The notes below the pieces were generated by a model, which worked only from the letters and a program-made list of their open reading frames with translations, made no database searches and was not told where the DNA came from. Of a stretch of DNA of 52,362 bases, positions 1 to 5,361 are shown piece after piece; positions within the stretch are counted from its first letter, which is position 1; the number at the start of each line of letters is the position of its first letter. The stretch is from a virus. The translations under genes and the position numbers were made by a program. The DNA lies in IMG/VR virus record IMGVR_UViG_3300029787_000033, positions 5,744-58,105 of that record; one strand, given 5' to 3'.

Positions 1-167
1 AAGTATAGGTTTTGTAATGTGACACAGCGTGCTAACTCGCCGATACTGTAGTCACGTACATTAGTTTCTACCCAGTCTGTTTTATTTGTTTCACGAGCTA
101 AGTTAATAAACTCTTGTGCTATGTACTTGCCTAATCGTTTTAAATTTTCATCTTTTATATTATCCAT
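1..167 (-). CDS. Hypothetical protein, C-terminus cut by window edge
   Basis: Reading frame open from an ATG at 167 to the window edge; the visible 55 residues begin MDNIKDENLKRLGKY. No family recognised. The start codon directly abuts the GATAATATA block of an early promoter-like element (156-182), so if that element is a promoter its transcript would begin inside this gene. The gene would then rely on read-through from the upstream operon, or start elsewhere. No in-frame ATG, GTG or TTG follows closely, so the ATG at 167 is kept. Confidence 0.6.
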   Translation of the reverse strand, partial: MDNIKDENLKRLGKYIAQEFINLARETNKTDWVETNVRDYSIGELARCVTLQNLY

Positions 168-189
168 AGGTTGTCGTATTTAGTCTGTG
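156..189 (-). promoter_or_regulatory. Early promoter-like element, copy 1
   Basis: On the minus strand the site reads CACAGAC, then TAAATACGA, nine bases, then GATAATATA. It is one of nine copies with identical 9-nt spacing. This copy is unusual because it overlaps the stop codon of the preceding gene and the first codons of the next one. Confidence 0.6.
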
Positions 190-590
190 TATTTATCTAA
201 TAGTGCTTGAGGTTTACCTACAAATATACACTCATCACCATCAAATATACTAATCCATATAGATTTATAGTAATCACCCCATATATAATAATGGTAATCT
301 ATCCAACTATGAGATTCTCTAGGTTCTATATATACGTCACCTGCACCATCTTTTAGTTCAGCTACTATTGAGGCGGCCATACAACCGATGCCATTAAATA
401 GTCTATCATTTTCTCTACCCATACCATTAACTATATGATAACCATTGAGATAAGATGCTAATGTCACACCTAATCCTTCAGGGTAACCATCCCAGTGATG
501 GTAAATGTCCACAATTGTCTTGTCTGGTATTTCGCTAAACGATACTCCTTCTTCACGTTTAGCTATACTTATCATTGCTCTTGTTGCCAT
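180..590 (-). CDS. Conserved phage protein with HWDGYPE motif
   Basis: This 136-aa protein begins MATRAMISIAK and carries YHHWDGYPEGLG near residues 30-41. Many tailed phages, T4-like ones included, encode a small conserved protein with an MATRS-type start followed by an HWDGYPE-type motif; its role is unknown. The Trp/Tyr/Asp-rich centre (SWIDYHYYIWGDYYKSIW) suggests a compact soluble domain. It is the last gene of the operon starting at 904, and its stop codon overlaps the next early promoter-like element. Family assignment is by recalled motif only. Confidence 0.8.
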   Translation of the reverse strand: MATRAMISIAKREEGVSFSEIPDKTIVDIYHHWDGYPEGLGVTLASYLNGYHIVNGMGRENDRLFNGIGCMAASIVAELKDGAGDVYIEPRESHSWIDYHYYIWGDYYKSIWISIFDGDECIFVGKPQALLDKYTD

Positions 591-594
591 ATTA

Positions 595-666
595 TTATTG
601 TTTTACTTGTATTATAGCTAAAGTAAATAAAACTAAATATATTATTATAACTATTTCTACTTGCAT
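595..666 (-). CDS. Tiny single-helix membrane peptide (23 aa)
   Basis: Short frame encoding MQVEIVIIIYLVLFTLAIIQ plus VKQ, almost wholly a single hydrophobic helix with a charged end. It fits exactly between its neighbours: one base separates it from the gene upstream (ending at 668), and its stop lies just before the next ATG at 590. Tight packing and the hydrophobic composition support translation. No family recognised. Confidence 0.5.
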   Translation of the reverse strand: MQVEIVIIIYLVLFTLAIIQVKQ

Positions 667-667
667 A

Positions 668-904
668 TTATTTATCTATTAAAAATTTATCACCCCACCA
701 CAAGTCTTGAACATCAACCGTGTCAAGAAGCTTTACATGTGAATGTATTATTATCGACCTAACGGCAGCTATTGATAGTTGTGACCAGTCAAGACAACCT
801 TTAAGCTCTTTGATAAGAGCTCTAGTTGTGTAAGGATATGTTTTCTTATCCGCTTTTATACTCGCCAGAATATCTGGTTTGAGTTTATCATGTATTGTCT
901 TCAT
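668..904 (-). CDS. Hypothetical protein (78 aa), first gene of an early operon
   Basis: Begins MKTIHDKLKPDILASIKADK and ends DLWWGDKFLIDK. It looks like a small, mainly helical soluble protein; no family recognised. Its ATG is exactly 3 nt after the GATAATATA block of the promoter-like element at 908-934. If that block is a -10 element, the mRNA would start at or next to the A of the ATG and be leaderless. Confidence 0.7.
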   Translation of the reverse strand: MKTIHDKLKPDILASIKADKKTYPYTTRALIKELKGCLDWSQLSIAAVRSIIIHSHVKLLDTVDVQDLWWGDKFLIDK

Positions 905-907
905 ATT

Positions 908-941
908 TATATTATCTTACTTTATTCGTATTTAATTCGTG
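908..941 (-). promoter_or_regulatory. Early promoter-like element, copy 2
   Basis: The minus strand reads CACGAAT, TAAATACGA, nine bases, GATAATATA, then AAT and the ATG of the 78-aa gene. It lies directly 3' of the structured RNA at 942-1326, so one transcription unit appears to end where the next begins. Confidence 0.65.
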
Positions 942-1326
942 ATTGCAGCTTGGGGAGGAATCGAACCTCCCACCTCGTCAGGCAACGACCCATCGGATAA
1001 TACTTGTGATTACTCACGTCATCTCCTCTTTGCGGACGTCGTCCAGTTCAAGCTGTTGTGAACCGTAGGTGTGGTACCATTAAAAGTATTCCAGCTCCTT
1101 AATATGTGGACCTTCTGTTATCTTCTAAATCGCTTTATCCTACATTGAACCACCTAGTTCACGGTTTTGAGCGCATTATTTTTCCCAACAATTACGGGGA
1201 CCAGGTGATTTCAACCTACGCTCACGCAGCAAGAAGGTTAGATACCGAGTTTCGGTGAGCCGAGTTTCGGTTACACTCCCTTCGCCTGCAATTTGAGAGA
1301 CTTACCCCATATAATGGATTGCTCTC
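942..1326 (-). ncRNA. Highly structured noncoding RNA with a tRNA-like T arm
   Basis: There is no convincing gene in this 385-base stretch, but it is dense in complementary segments. A T-arm-like hairpin lies at 953-971 (six pairs GGGAGG/CCTCCC, loop TTCGATT). Segment 1049-1055 pairs 7/7 with 946-952 as an acceptor-like stem enclosing 110 nt. Segment 1286-1292 pairs 7/7 with 942-948, which overlaps and so competes with the first pairing. A long-range helix joins 1150-1164 with 1058-1074. Two tandem copies of CCGAGTTTCGGT (1245-1256, 1260-1271) each form a small hairpin, and 1295-1299 pairs with 1321-1325. No standard tRNA cloverleaf (no anticodon arm) could be drawn. It may be an atypical tRNA-like or tmRNA-like RNA, but the class is unknown. 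Confidence 0.45.
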
Positions 1327-1340
1327 GTGTTTATAACTAA

Positions 1341-1721
1341 CTATTCGCTTGGCGACTCGTTGTCGTCGTCACTTTCATCAGTTACGCCAAATAAACTTTC
1401 AACATCTCTTATGATTTGCTCGTATAAATCAGCATGGCATTCAAATTCTATGTGTTCTAAGACCACTTTATTATCATATTCCATACCCATTTCAACATTA
1501 TAGTTGTCAGCTTGGTTAAAATCGAAGTTTTCCACGCTAGTTTCTATAACTGTATGTAGCTTAGCAAACTGTTTATTAGTTAACTTTGGCTTATCACAAT
1601 CTTCTAGCTTTTGTTTAGCTGTTGCTAAATCGTGATTTAAACCTTTTACTTGCTCTTCATGAGCTTCAAGAGAGGTTTTTAGTAACTCTACTTGTCTGGT
1701 TAATTCTTCTTTATTCATCAT
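1341..1721 (-). CDS. Coiled-coil hypothetical protein (126 aa)
   Basis: Residues 1-45 form a likely coiled coil (VELLKTSLEAHEEQVKGLNH). A charged middle and a very acidic tail (DESDDDNESPSE) follow. No enzyme motif seen. Two adjacent ATGs (1721 and 1718) could serve as start. The promoter-like element at 1735-1761 lies about 13 nt upstream, giving a short leader. The structured RNA at 942-1326 follows directly and is probably co-transcribed. Confidence 0.7.
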   Translation of the reverse strand: MMNKEELTRQVELLKTSLEAHEEQVKGLNHDLATAKQKLEDCDKPKLTNKQFAKLHTVIETSVENFDFNQADNYNVEMGMEYDNKVVLEHIEFECHADLYEQIIRDVESLFGVTDESDDDNESPSE

Positions 1722-1734
1722 TATTATATTTTAT

Positions 1735-1768
1735 TATATTATCTATTAGTAATCGTATTCAGTTTGTA
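1735..1768 (-). promoter_or_regulatory. Early promoter-like element, copy 3
   Basis: The minus strand reads TACAAAC, TGAATACGA (one mismatch to consensus), nine bases, GATAATATA. It overlaps the 3' end of the Cys-rich gene at 1739-2008 and precedes the coiled-coil gene. Confidence 0.6.
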
Positions 1769-2008
1769 ATTTGTATGTTTTAAGCATACAGTATCTTTTT
1801 CAAATTCTCTTATAATTAGTATACAGTGAGTCATACAACACTTGTCTGTTTTTACTCTGTTAAATATACCTACATATCTTGGGTGAACAGCTTCATACTC
1901 GTGCATTTTGTTTTTATATTTACTTTTATCGTAGTCACAATTTATACTACATTGAGCACCCATTAGTCCACTTATCACAAATCCTGCTATTAATAGTTTA
2001 TTCTTCAT
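1739..2008 (-). CDS. Exported Cys-rich protein A (paralog of the 3594-3962 gene)
   Basis: 89 aa with a clear signal peptide: MKNKLLIAGFVISGLMGAQ, positively charged start and hydrophobic core, with cleavage likely before or near the first Cys. The mature part is short and Cys-rich (CSINCDYD, then TDKCCMTHCILI and DTVCLKH). The same framework recurs in the protein at 3594-3962: AQCxxxCxYD, IFNxxKTxKCxxxxC, DTxCxxH. The protein is therefore likely secreted or periplasmic and disulphide-bonded. A.C start (AQC) leaves lipidation possible but not typical. It overlaps the preceding gene by 4 nt (ATGA). Function unknown; modification of the host envelope or superinfection exclusion is speculative. 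Confidence 0.75.
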   Translation of the reverse strand: MKNKLLIAGFVISGLMGAQCSINCDYDKSKYKNKMHEYEAVHPRYVGIFNRVKTDKCCMTHCILIIREFEKDTVCLKHTNYKLNTITNR

Positions 2009-2205
2009 TTTATAACCTCTACATAAGTTAAACCTTTATACTTAAACCAGTTGTTTATACCCGTTCTCCATTTACCGTTACGTTTGTACTCTAAACATCC
2101 AAAATCTTTTGGTAATTCACCGATCTTGTGTGGTTTGTAAGTTATTTCTACATTTGACTTAGTCATTACTAAGTTTCCATTTTTAAGTATTTTAAATCTC
2201 TTCAT
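2005..2205 (-). CDS. Small hypothetical protein (66 aa)
   Basis: Starts MKRFKILKNGNLVMTKSNV at 2205; a longer frame reaches 2232, but the ATG at 2205 lies one base after the upstream stop (TAATATG), which fits the tight packing here. Basic, β-rich-looking sequence with KRNGKWRTGINNWFKYKG. No family recognised. Four-base overlap with the Cys-rich gene downstream implies coupled translation. Confidence 0.65.
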   Translation of the reverse strand: MKRFKILKNGNLVMTKSNVEITYKPHKIGELPKDFGCLEYKRNGKWRTGINNWFKYKGLTYVEVIK

Positions 2206-2206
2206 A

Positions 2207-2416
2207 TTATTTAAGCATTGTACCATATCCACGTCTACGAGTCAGTTTAGCTATACGTTTAGCATCTTCTTGCGACATAATTTGAATAGTGTTGCCTGTC
2301 TTATGGTTTATGACTGGAGCACAACCGTATCTTTCGACAGTTGAACACTCAACGCACACTCTGAAACCGAGTCGCAAACGTCCTTCTGGTATATTATTTT
2401 TACATTTACATTTCAT
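2207..2416 (-). CDS. Zinc-ribbon-like small protein (69 aa)
   Basis: Cysteines C3, C5, C21, C24 and C32 (CKCKNNIPEGRL ... CVECSTVERYGC) form a plausible zinc-binding unit. The IP-x-x-RL plus CVxC arrangement recalls DksA/TraR-type zinc fingers, and the C-terminal half is basic (AKLTRRRGYGTMLK). It may bind nucleic acid or RNA polymerase, which is inference. Its ATG sits 3 nt after the GATAATATA block at 2420-2428, so its mRNA may be leaderless. Confidence 0.7.
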   Translation of the reverse strand: MKCKCKNNIPEGRLRLGFRVCVECSTVERYGCAPVINHKTGNTIQIMSQEDAKRIAKLTRRRGYGTMLK

Positions 2417-2419
2417 ATA

Positions 2420-2453
2420 TATATTATCGATGAGCTATCGTATTTAATTTGTA
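2420..2453 (-). promoter_or_regulatory. Early promoter-like element, copy 4
   Basis: The minus strand reads TACAAAT, TAAATACGA, nine bases, GATAATATA, TAT, then ATG of the zinc-ribbon gene. The upstream block overlaps the stop codon of the gene at 2444-2695. Confidence 0.65.
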
Positions 2454-2695
2454 TTATCATCTTCATCAGCTCTAGCATAGTCTTCACCAAACATTTCATC
2501 TATTTCTACCGTGTAACTCATATTTGAGTCGTTTTCACTAAGTAATCTTATCGCTGTTTGTAAGCCATCTAGATATCCTGCTTGATATACTGGTCGATCG
2601 TAGTCGTCTAGCACATTAGATGTTATCGCCATATACTCCTCTGGAGTAAGCTCGTCCATTGTTTCTTGTTCTAAATCTTTTAATTTTTCTATCAT
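2444..2695 (-). CDS. Acidic hypothetical protein (83 aa)
   Basis: Begins MIEKLKDLEQETMDELTPEE and ends with an acidic tail. The YMAITSNVLDDYDRPVYQAG stretch and the following amphipathic helix look like a small helical protein. No recognised family. It is the last gene of the unit starting at 3487; its stop codon lies within the next early promoter element. Confidence 0.65.
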   Translation of the reverse strand: MIEKLKDLEQETMDELTPEEYMAITSNVLDDYDRPVYQAGYLDGLQTAIRLLSENDSNMSYTVEIDEMFGEDYARADEDDNTN

Positions 2696-2701
2696 ATCTA
2701 T

Positions 2702-2779
2702 TTATTTTTGTCCATTAGGTGTGCCATTGGGATTAGTTACTAAAAATAATCCACCTGGTTTTGTTAATTCTCTTTTCAT
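2702..2779 (-). CDS. Very short peptide (25 aa)
   Basis: Encodes MKRELTKPGGLFLVTNPNGT plus PNGQK. It fills the gap between two confident genes (stop 2 nt after the upstream stop region, next ATG 7 nt downstream), which supports it as a gene. Gly/Pro/Asn-rich; no function suggested. Confidence 0.4.
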   Translation of the reverse strand: MKRELTKPGGLFLVTNPNGTPNGQK

Positions 2780-2781
2780 AT

Positions 2782-3363
2782 TTAACTTAAATTATAACGG
2801 TGTCCGTTAATTATTACTTGTACGTCATCTGTACTACTGAAGAACTTATCGTCTTCATCTACAAATGGTGATTGGTAGTCGTTTCTATTTGCTCTCCACC
2901 ACTCACCATGTACTTCTGCTACTCTTTTCATAGTATATTCGCCAACTAAAGCATACTCATTTTTATTGTAATAGTTTTTTAGTATATAGTTGCAAAGGTA
3001 TACTATTCTATCTCTGTGAGTATCTATCATGATTCGCTCTGTTCTGTTGCTTTTACGATATTTACCTGTCCAGCTACCATTACAGTCATAATCTTTGAAA
3101 TACTCATCAGATTTGCGAGTTTTATTTAGTTGATAACAACTATAACTTGCGTTACTGGTTGGGTGAACTACCATTTTGCGTACATAACCACTCTTGTAAA
3201 CAGAAAACCTGTTAGGTTCTGCATGACCATTGTAGTACATAGTTTTAAATGGTAATTCCCACACCTCAGTACCTTGCCTTTTTTGCCACGGTTTAGTGAC
3301 TTCTTTGATACCAAGTAATTCAAATACTCGGTATGCTTCTTGCATTGTTTTAACTTTATTCAT
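2782..3363 (-). CDS. Hypothetical protein (193 aa)
   Basis: Start chosen at the ATG at 3363 (MNKVKTMQEAYRVFELLG), one base after the upstream stop. A longer frame to 3438 would overlap the 40-aa gene. The protein is rich in Tyr, Trp and basic residues, with GTEVWELPFKTMYYNGH and AEVHGEWWRANRNDY. It lacks a signal peptide or membrane helix. No family recognised. Confidence 0.7.
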   Translation of the reverse strand: MNKVKTMQEAYRVFELLGIKEVTKPWQKRQGTEVWELPFKTMYYNGHAEPNRFSVYKSGYVRKMVVHPTSNASYSCYQLNKTRKSDEYFKDYDCNGSWTGKYRKSNRTERIMIDTHRDRIVYLCNYILKNYYNKNEYALVGEYTMKRVAEVHGEWWRANRNDYQSPFVDEDDKFFSSTDDVQVIINGHRYNLS

Positions 3364-3364
3364 A

Positions 3365-3487
3365 TTATTCTCTATTTTTATGCTTATTTTTACGAGTATA
3401 AGTCTTTTTACTCTTATGAACACGCTTGAAAGATGCAAGCTTCCAATAAGGATTTCTAGTTTTTATATCTTTTCTGCGTATTTTCAT
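3365..3487 (-). CDS. Very basic 40-aa protein
   Basis: Encodes MKIRRKDIKTRNPYWKLASF followed by a Lys/Arg-rich tail. Its ATG is exactly 3 nt after the GATAATATA block of the element at 3491-3517, and its stop is one base before the next gene, so position and spacing strongly support it. Net charge suggests nucleic-acid or ribosome binding, but no family is recognised. Confidence 0.65.
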   Translation of the reverse strand: MKIRRKDIKTRNPYWKLASFKRVHKSKKTYTRKNKHKNRE

Positions 3488-3490
3488 AAT

Positions 3491-3524
3491 TATATTATCT
3501 GTTACTTGTCGTATTTATATTGTA
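3491..3524 (-). promoter_or_regulatory. Early promoter-like element, copy 5
   Basis: The minus strand reads TACAATA, TAAATACGA, nine bases, GATAATATA, ATT, ATG. It lies 6 nt downstream of the 3' end of the tRNA-Arg gene and drives the 40-aa basic protein and the three genes beyond it. Confidence 0.7.
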
Positions 3525-3529
3525 TTTAG

Positions 3530-3603
3530 TGATCGAGGTGAGAGTCGAACTCACACTCTACAGCTTAGAAGGCTGTTGCTTTATCCAGTTAAGCTACTCG
3601 ACC
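3530..3603 (-). tRNA. tRNA-Arg (anticodon UCU)
   Basis: A complete cloverleaf is visible on the minus strand. The acceptor is GGTCGAG/CTCGATC (one G-U pair) and the D stem is GCTT/AAGC. The anticodon stem is ACAGC/GCTGT with loop CTTCTAA (anticodon TCT), and the T arm is GTGAG-TTCGACT-CTCAC. The discriminator base is A and CCA is not encoded. It reads AGA, by far the commonest Arg codon in the structural genes here, so it probably supplements host tRNA. Its 5' end overlaps the last codons and stop of the exported Cys-rich gene by 10 nt. Confidence 0.95.
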
Positions 3604-3962
3604 ATTCGTAAAACTTTAGTGTCCATCCACTCTGATTTAGTTAGTGGAGTTATTGGTCCACTAGGTCTACTATAAATAGAGTCGAACAGTTCATCAGTAC
3701 GCGGGTGATTCCAACATATAGTATCACCGTTTGCTATTAATATTAAACACTTTTTAATTTTACATTTTTTAGTTTTAGTTTTATTAAAAATATCTTCATA
3801 ATTAGTTGCACTTGATTCAAACATTTCTGTTATATTTTCATTACACCCTTCTACGTGAGTTATAGTTCCATTAGGAAGTCTATCATAACTACACTTCTTG
3901 TTACATTGAGCATCCACTAATCCACTTAGCGCAACACTTGTTATTAATAATTTCTTTATCAT
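3594..3962 (-). CDS. Exported Cys-rich protein B (paralog of the 1739-2008 gene)
   Basis: 122 aa with signal peptide MIKKLLITSVALSGLVDAQ followed by CNKKCSYDRL. It shares with protein A the signal peptide style (SGL-x-x-AQC), the CxYD motif, the core IFNKTKTKKCKIKKCLILI and a DTICWNH segment. It is longer by an insertion with an extra Cys (GCNENITEMFESS) and a C-terminal extension. The mature domain is probably periplasmic or secreted with disulphides. The stop codon TAG lies inside the tRNA-Arg gene. Function unknown; the two copies in one early region imply a sustained role in the infected cell envelope. Confidence 0.75.
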   Translation of the reverse strand: MIKKLLITSVALSGLVDAQCNKKCSYDRLPNGTITHVEGCNENITEMFESSATNYEDIFNKTKTKKCKIKKCLILIANGDTICWNHPRTDELFDSIYSRPSGPITPLTKSEWMDTKVLRMVE

Positions 3963-4189
3963 AAGTTAGATTCTATTAGGTTTTCTAATTGTAGCGAGTT
4001 TTTAACTTTAATCAACTCACTACACCTTTCATACTCTTCGGTGTTTTCGTAGAAGTTTATTACTTCATCAATATCAGCACACTCTATATTGTATGGATTA
4101 CCATAAAACATTGCATCTTCACCTGTATATTGTTCAAGAATATCTTCTACTGAACACCTGTTTGTTAATACTCCGTAAGTATTATTCAT
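3959..4189 (-). CDS. Hypothetical protein (76 aa)
   Basis: Start placed at ATG 4189 (MNNTYGVLTNRCSVEDILEQ). A GTG 42 nt upstream would overlap the previous gene. Acidic and helical in appearance (IDEVINFYENTEEYERCSEL). Four-base ATGA overlap with Cys-rich gene B suggests translational coupling. No family recognised. Confidence 0.65.
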   Translation of the reverse strand: MNNTYGVLTNRCSVEDILEQYTGEDAMFYGNPYNIECADIDEVINFYENTEEYERCSELIKVKNSLQLENLIESNL

Positions 4190-4214
4190 TATTATTTCTA
4201 TATTTACCACTCTT

Positions 4215-4340
4215 TTATTCTTTATCTTCACGTTTATTTATTTCTTCTATTACTTCTTGCTTTACTCTACCGCTGTATATTCGCTGGTTATGAGCTACTA
4301 GTTGTAGTTGTTCTAAGCTTAATGTTGTTAAATCTACCAT
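4215..4340 (-). CDS. Small helical protein (41 aa)
   Basis: Encodes MVDLTTLSLEQLQLVAHNQR continuing to a charged end (INKREDKE). The regular Leu spacing indicates an amphipathic helix. It is the second gene of the unit starting at 4413. No family recognised. Confidence 0.5.
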   Translation of the reverse strand: MVDLTTLSLEQLQLVAHNQRIYSGRVKQEVIEEINKREDKE

Positions 4341-4344
4341 ATTA

Positions 4345-4413
4345 TTATATTTTAGCGCCGTACTCGGCAATTCTTACTATTGTTGCTATTGTTATTAGTA
4401 TTATAAATTCCAT
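4345..4413 (-). CDS. Tiny single-helix membrane peptide (22 aa)
   Basis: Encodes MEFIILITIATIVRIAEYGA plus KI. Its ATG is exactly 3 nt after the promoter-like element at 4417-4443, and its stop is 4 nt before the next ATG. It resembles the 23-aa membrane peptide at 595-666 in size and composition, although no sequence identity is claimed. Confidence 0.5.
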   Translation of the reverse strand: MEFIILITIATIVRIAEYGAKI

Positions 4414-4416
4414 ATT

Positions 4417-4450
4417 ATTATTATCTTACTCAGTTCGTATTTATATTGTG
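4417..4450 (-). promoter_or_regulatory. Early promoter-like element, copy 6
   Basis: The minus strand reads CACAATA, TAAATACGA, nine bases, GATAATAAT (last block slightly degenerate), AAT, ATG. Its upstream end touches the 3' end of the structured RNA at 4448-4588. Confidence 0.6.
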
Positions 4451-4588
4451 GTAATGGTGAGAATCGAACTCACTCATCTCGATTGATGATACCATTTATT
4501 ACCTACTCATTCGCATTATTTATAAGACGCTAAATGTAGTCAACTACGTCTCAAGTTACCACTGATTACTCAGCACTTCATTAGTGGT
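4448..4588 (-). ncRNA. Second structured RNA with tRNA-like T arm
   Basis: Noncoding stretch with a T-arm hairpin at 4457-4473 (GTGAG-TTCGATT-CTCAC). A 7/7 acceptor-like pairing joins 4556-4562 and 4448-4454 (GTGGTAA/TTACCAC). A five-pair hairpin TCATC/GATGA lies just before the T arm, and AGAC/GTCT encloses GTAG/CTAC nearer the 5' end. The acceptor-like 5' strand can instead pair with 4583-4588 (ACCACT/AGTGGT). At about 115 nt it is too long for a tRNA and has no anticodon arm I can draw. Its plan matches the RNA at 942-1326: T arm near the 3' end, alternative pairing, and an early promoter immediately downstream. Confidence 0.45.
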
Positions 4589-4596
4589 TATATAAC

Positions 4597-4773
4597 TTAA
4601 TCTACCTCGTCACAGTTCATACAGTCGATGTATGTAGCACTTGTTTCGCTATTTACTTCGACATTTGCTTTGACATTGTTTATAAACATTGCTAACATTA
4701 TTATTCCGCTTACAATGTAGATGGTACTTACTACCCACTTCAGCACCACCTCGTGACTAAACTTTCTACTCAT
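4597..4773 (-). CDS. Small membrane protein (58 aa)
   Basis: Encodes MSRKFSHEVVLKWVVSTIYI and so on: a charged N-terminus, a membrane helix around residues 13-32, then a polar tail containing CMNCDEVD. The ATG overlaps the upstream stop by one base (TAATG). The terminal CxxC is unusual for so small a protein. No family recognised. Confidence 0.6.
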   Translation of the reverse strand: MSRKFSHEVVLKWVVSTIYIVSGIIMLAMFINNVKANVEVNSETSATYIDCMNCDEVD

Positions 4774-4994
4774 TACGCTATATCTTTGTCGCGTAGTACA
4801 GTTGGTATATTGTTAGTTGCAGTGTACGACTTGTACTTTGTCCAGCAGTTCATTGCTTCTAATTTATCTTTCATTATTGCAAACACTTTGTCGTGATTGT
4901 AAGTAATTGTTTTACCATTTTTGAAAGTTACGTTTATAGTTTCGTCTTTACCGACTAGTGATTGTCTCACTACAAATCTTTTAGAATTTATCAT
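4773..4994 (-). CDS. Hypothetical protein (73 aa), first leftward gene
   Basis: Begins MINSKRFVVRQSLVGKDETI; the first half (VTFKNGKTITYNHDK) looks β-rich and the rest helical. No family recognised. It is the first gene after the divergent region, with the promoter-like element at 5023-5049 giving a leader of about 25 nt, unlike the leaderless arrangement at other copies. Confidence 0.65.
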   Translation of the reverse strand: MINSKRFVVRQSLVGKDETINVTFKNGKTITYNHDKVFAIMKDKLEAMNCWTKYKSYTATNNIPTVLRDKDIA

Positions 4995-5022
4995 AATTAT
5001 TATATTTTATTTATTAGTTATT

Positions 5023-5056
5023 TATATTATCTTTACTGTCTCGTATTTACATTGTA
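5023..5056 (-). promoter_or_regulatory. Early promoter-like element, copy 7
   Basis: The minus strand reads TACAATG, TAAATACGA, nine bases, GATAATATA. It precedes the gene at 4773-4994 by 28 nt. Confidence 0.65.
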
Positions 5057-5059
5057 AAA

Positions 5060-5262
5060 GTATATACATTGTTTAGTTATTATTTTATTGTTGAGTGCTA
5101 TTGCGCCGCACTTCACTGCACACGATTATACATTTGTTTTGTTTAGTGTGACATTAGGTAGTTAAGTTATATAGAGTAACTGGCTACTGTCACATATAAT
5201 CTCTACTCTGCGCCCTCGATTCACTACTCTAATAAGTGGAGCTCGACTTATGATGTTGATTA
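5060..5262 (-). other. Non-coding stretch with hairpins; possible small RNA
   Basis: No gene is visible. The stretch lies directly downstream of the promoter-like copy at 5270-5296 in the leftward direction. It holds a nested stem-loop at 5147-5194 (TGTGAC/GTCACA outer, GTAG/CTAC, then AGTTA/TAACT), a hairpin ATAAGT/ACTTAT around a GAGCTC centre near 5236-5255, and AGTGC/GCACT near 5095-5115. It could be a leftward noncoding RNA, a leader, or part of a replication origin; the sequence does not decide. Confidence 0.35.
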
Positions 5263-5269
5263 TTATACT

Positions 5270-5303
5270 TATATTATCGTTGTATATTAGTATTTACATT
5301 GTA
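5270..5303 (-). promoter_or_regulatory. Early promoter-like element, copy 8
   Basis: The minus strand reads TACAATG, TAAATACTA (T replacing G in the upstream block), nine bases, GATAATATA. No coding start follows; the hairpin-rich stretch 5060-5262 lies downstream. Confidence 0.6.
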
Positions 5304-5361
5304 ATTATTTTATTTTTATTTTATTATTTATATTTAAGTATTTTTGTATTTTTGTTACATA

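Noticed and set aside
942-1326. tmRNA, with a tag frame ending in Asn-Leu-Leu-Ala-Ala-stop near 1220-1235
   Set aside because: The acceptor lacks the G:U pair needed for alanine, the 5' GGxxTCGAC signature is absent, and the frame is too near the 5' end. The tag match is likely chance.
942-1326. tRNA interrupted by a group I intron
   Set aside because: No exon halves form a cloverleaf and the conserved core segments are not recognisable; GTTCAATGTAGG and AAGATAACAG are only weakly like the R and S elements.
2782-3438. Longer start for the 193-aa gene (MHLSSVFIRV...)
   Set aside because: It would run through the well-supported 40-aa gene; the ATG at 3363 lies one base after that gene's stop.
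3959-4231. GTG start giving MKIKNKRVV... for the 76-aa protein
   Set aside because: Overlaps the 41-aa gene and lacks the usual ATG; the ATG at 4189 fits the packing better.
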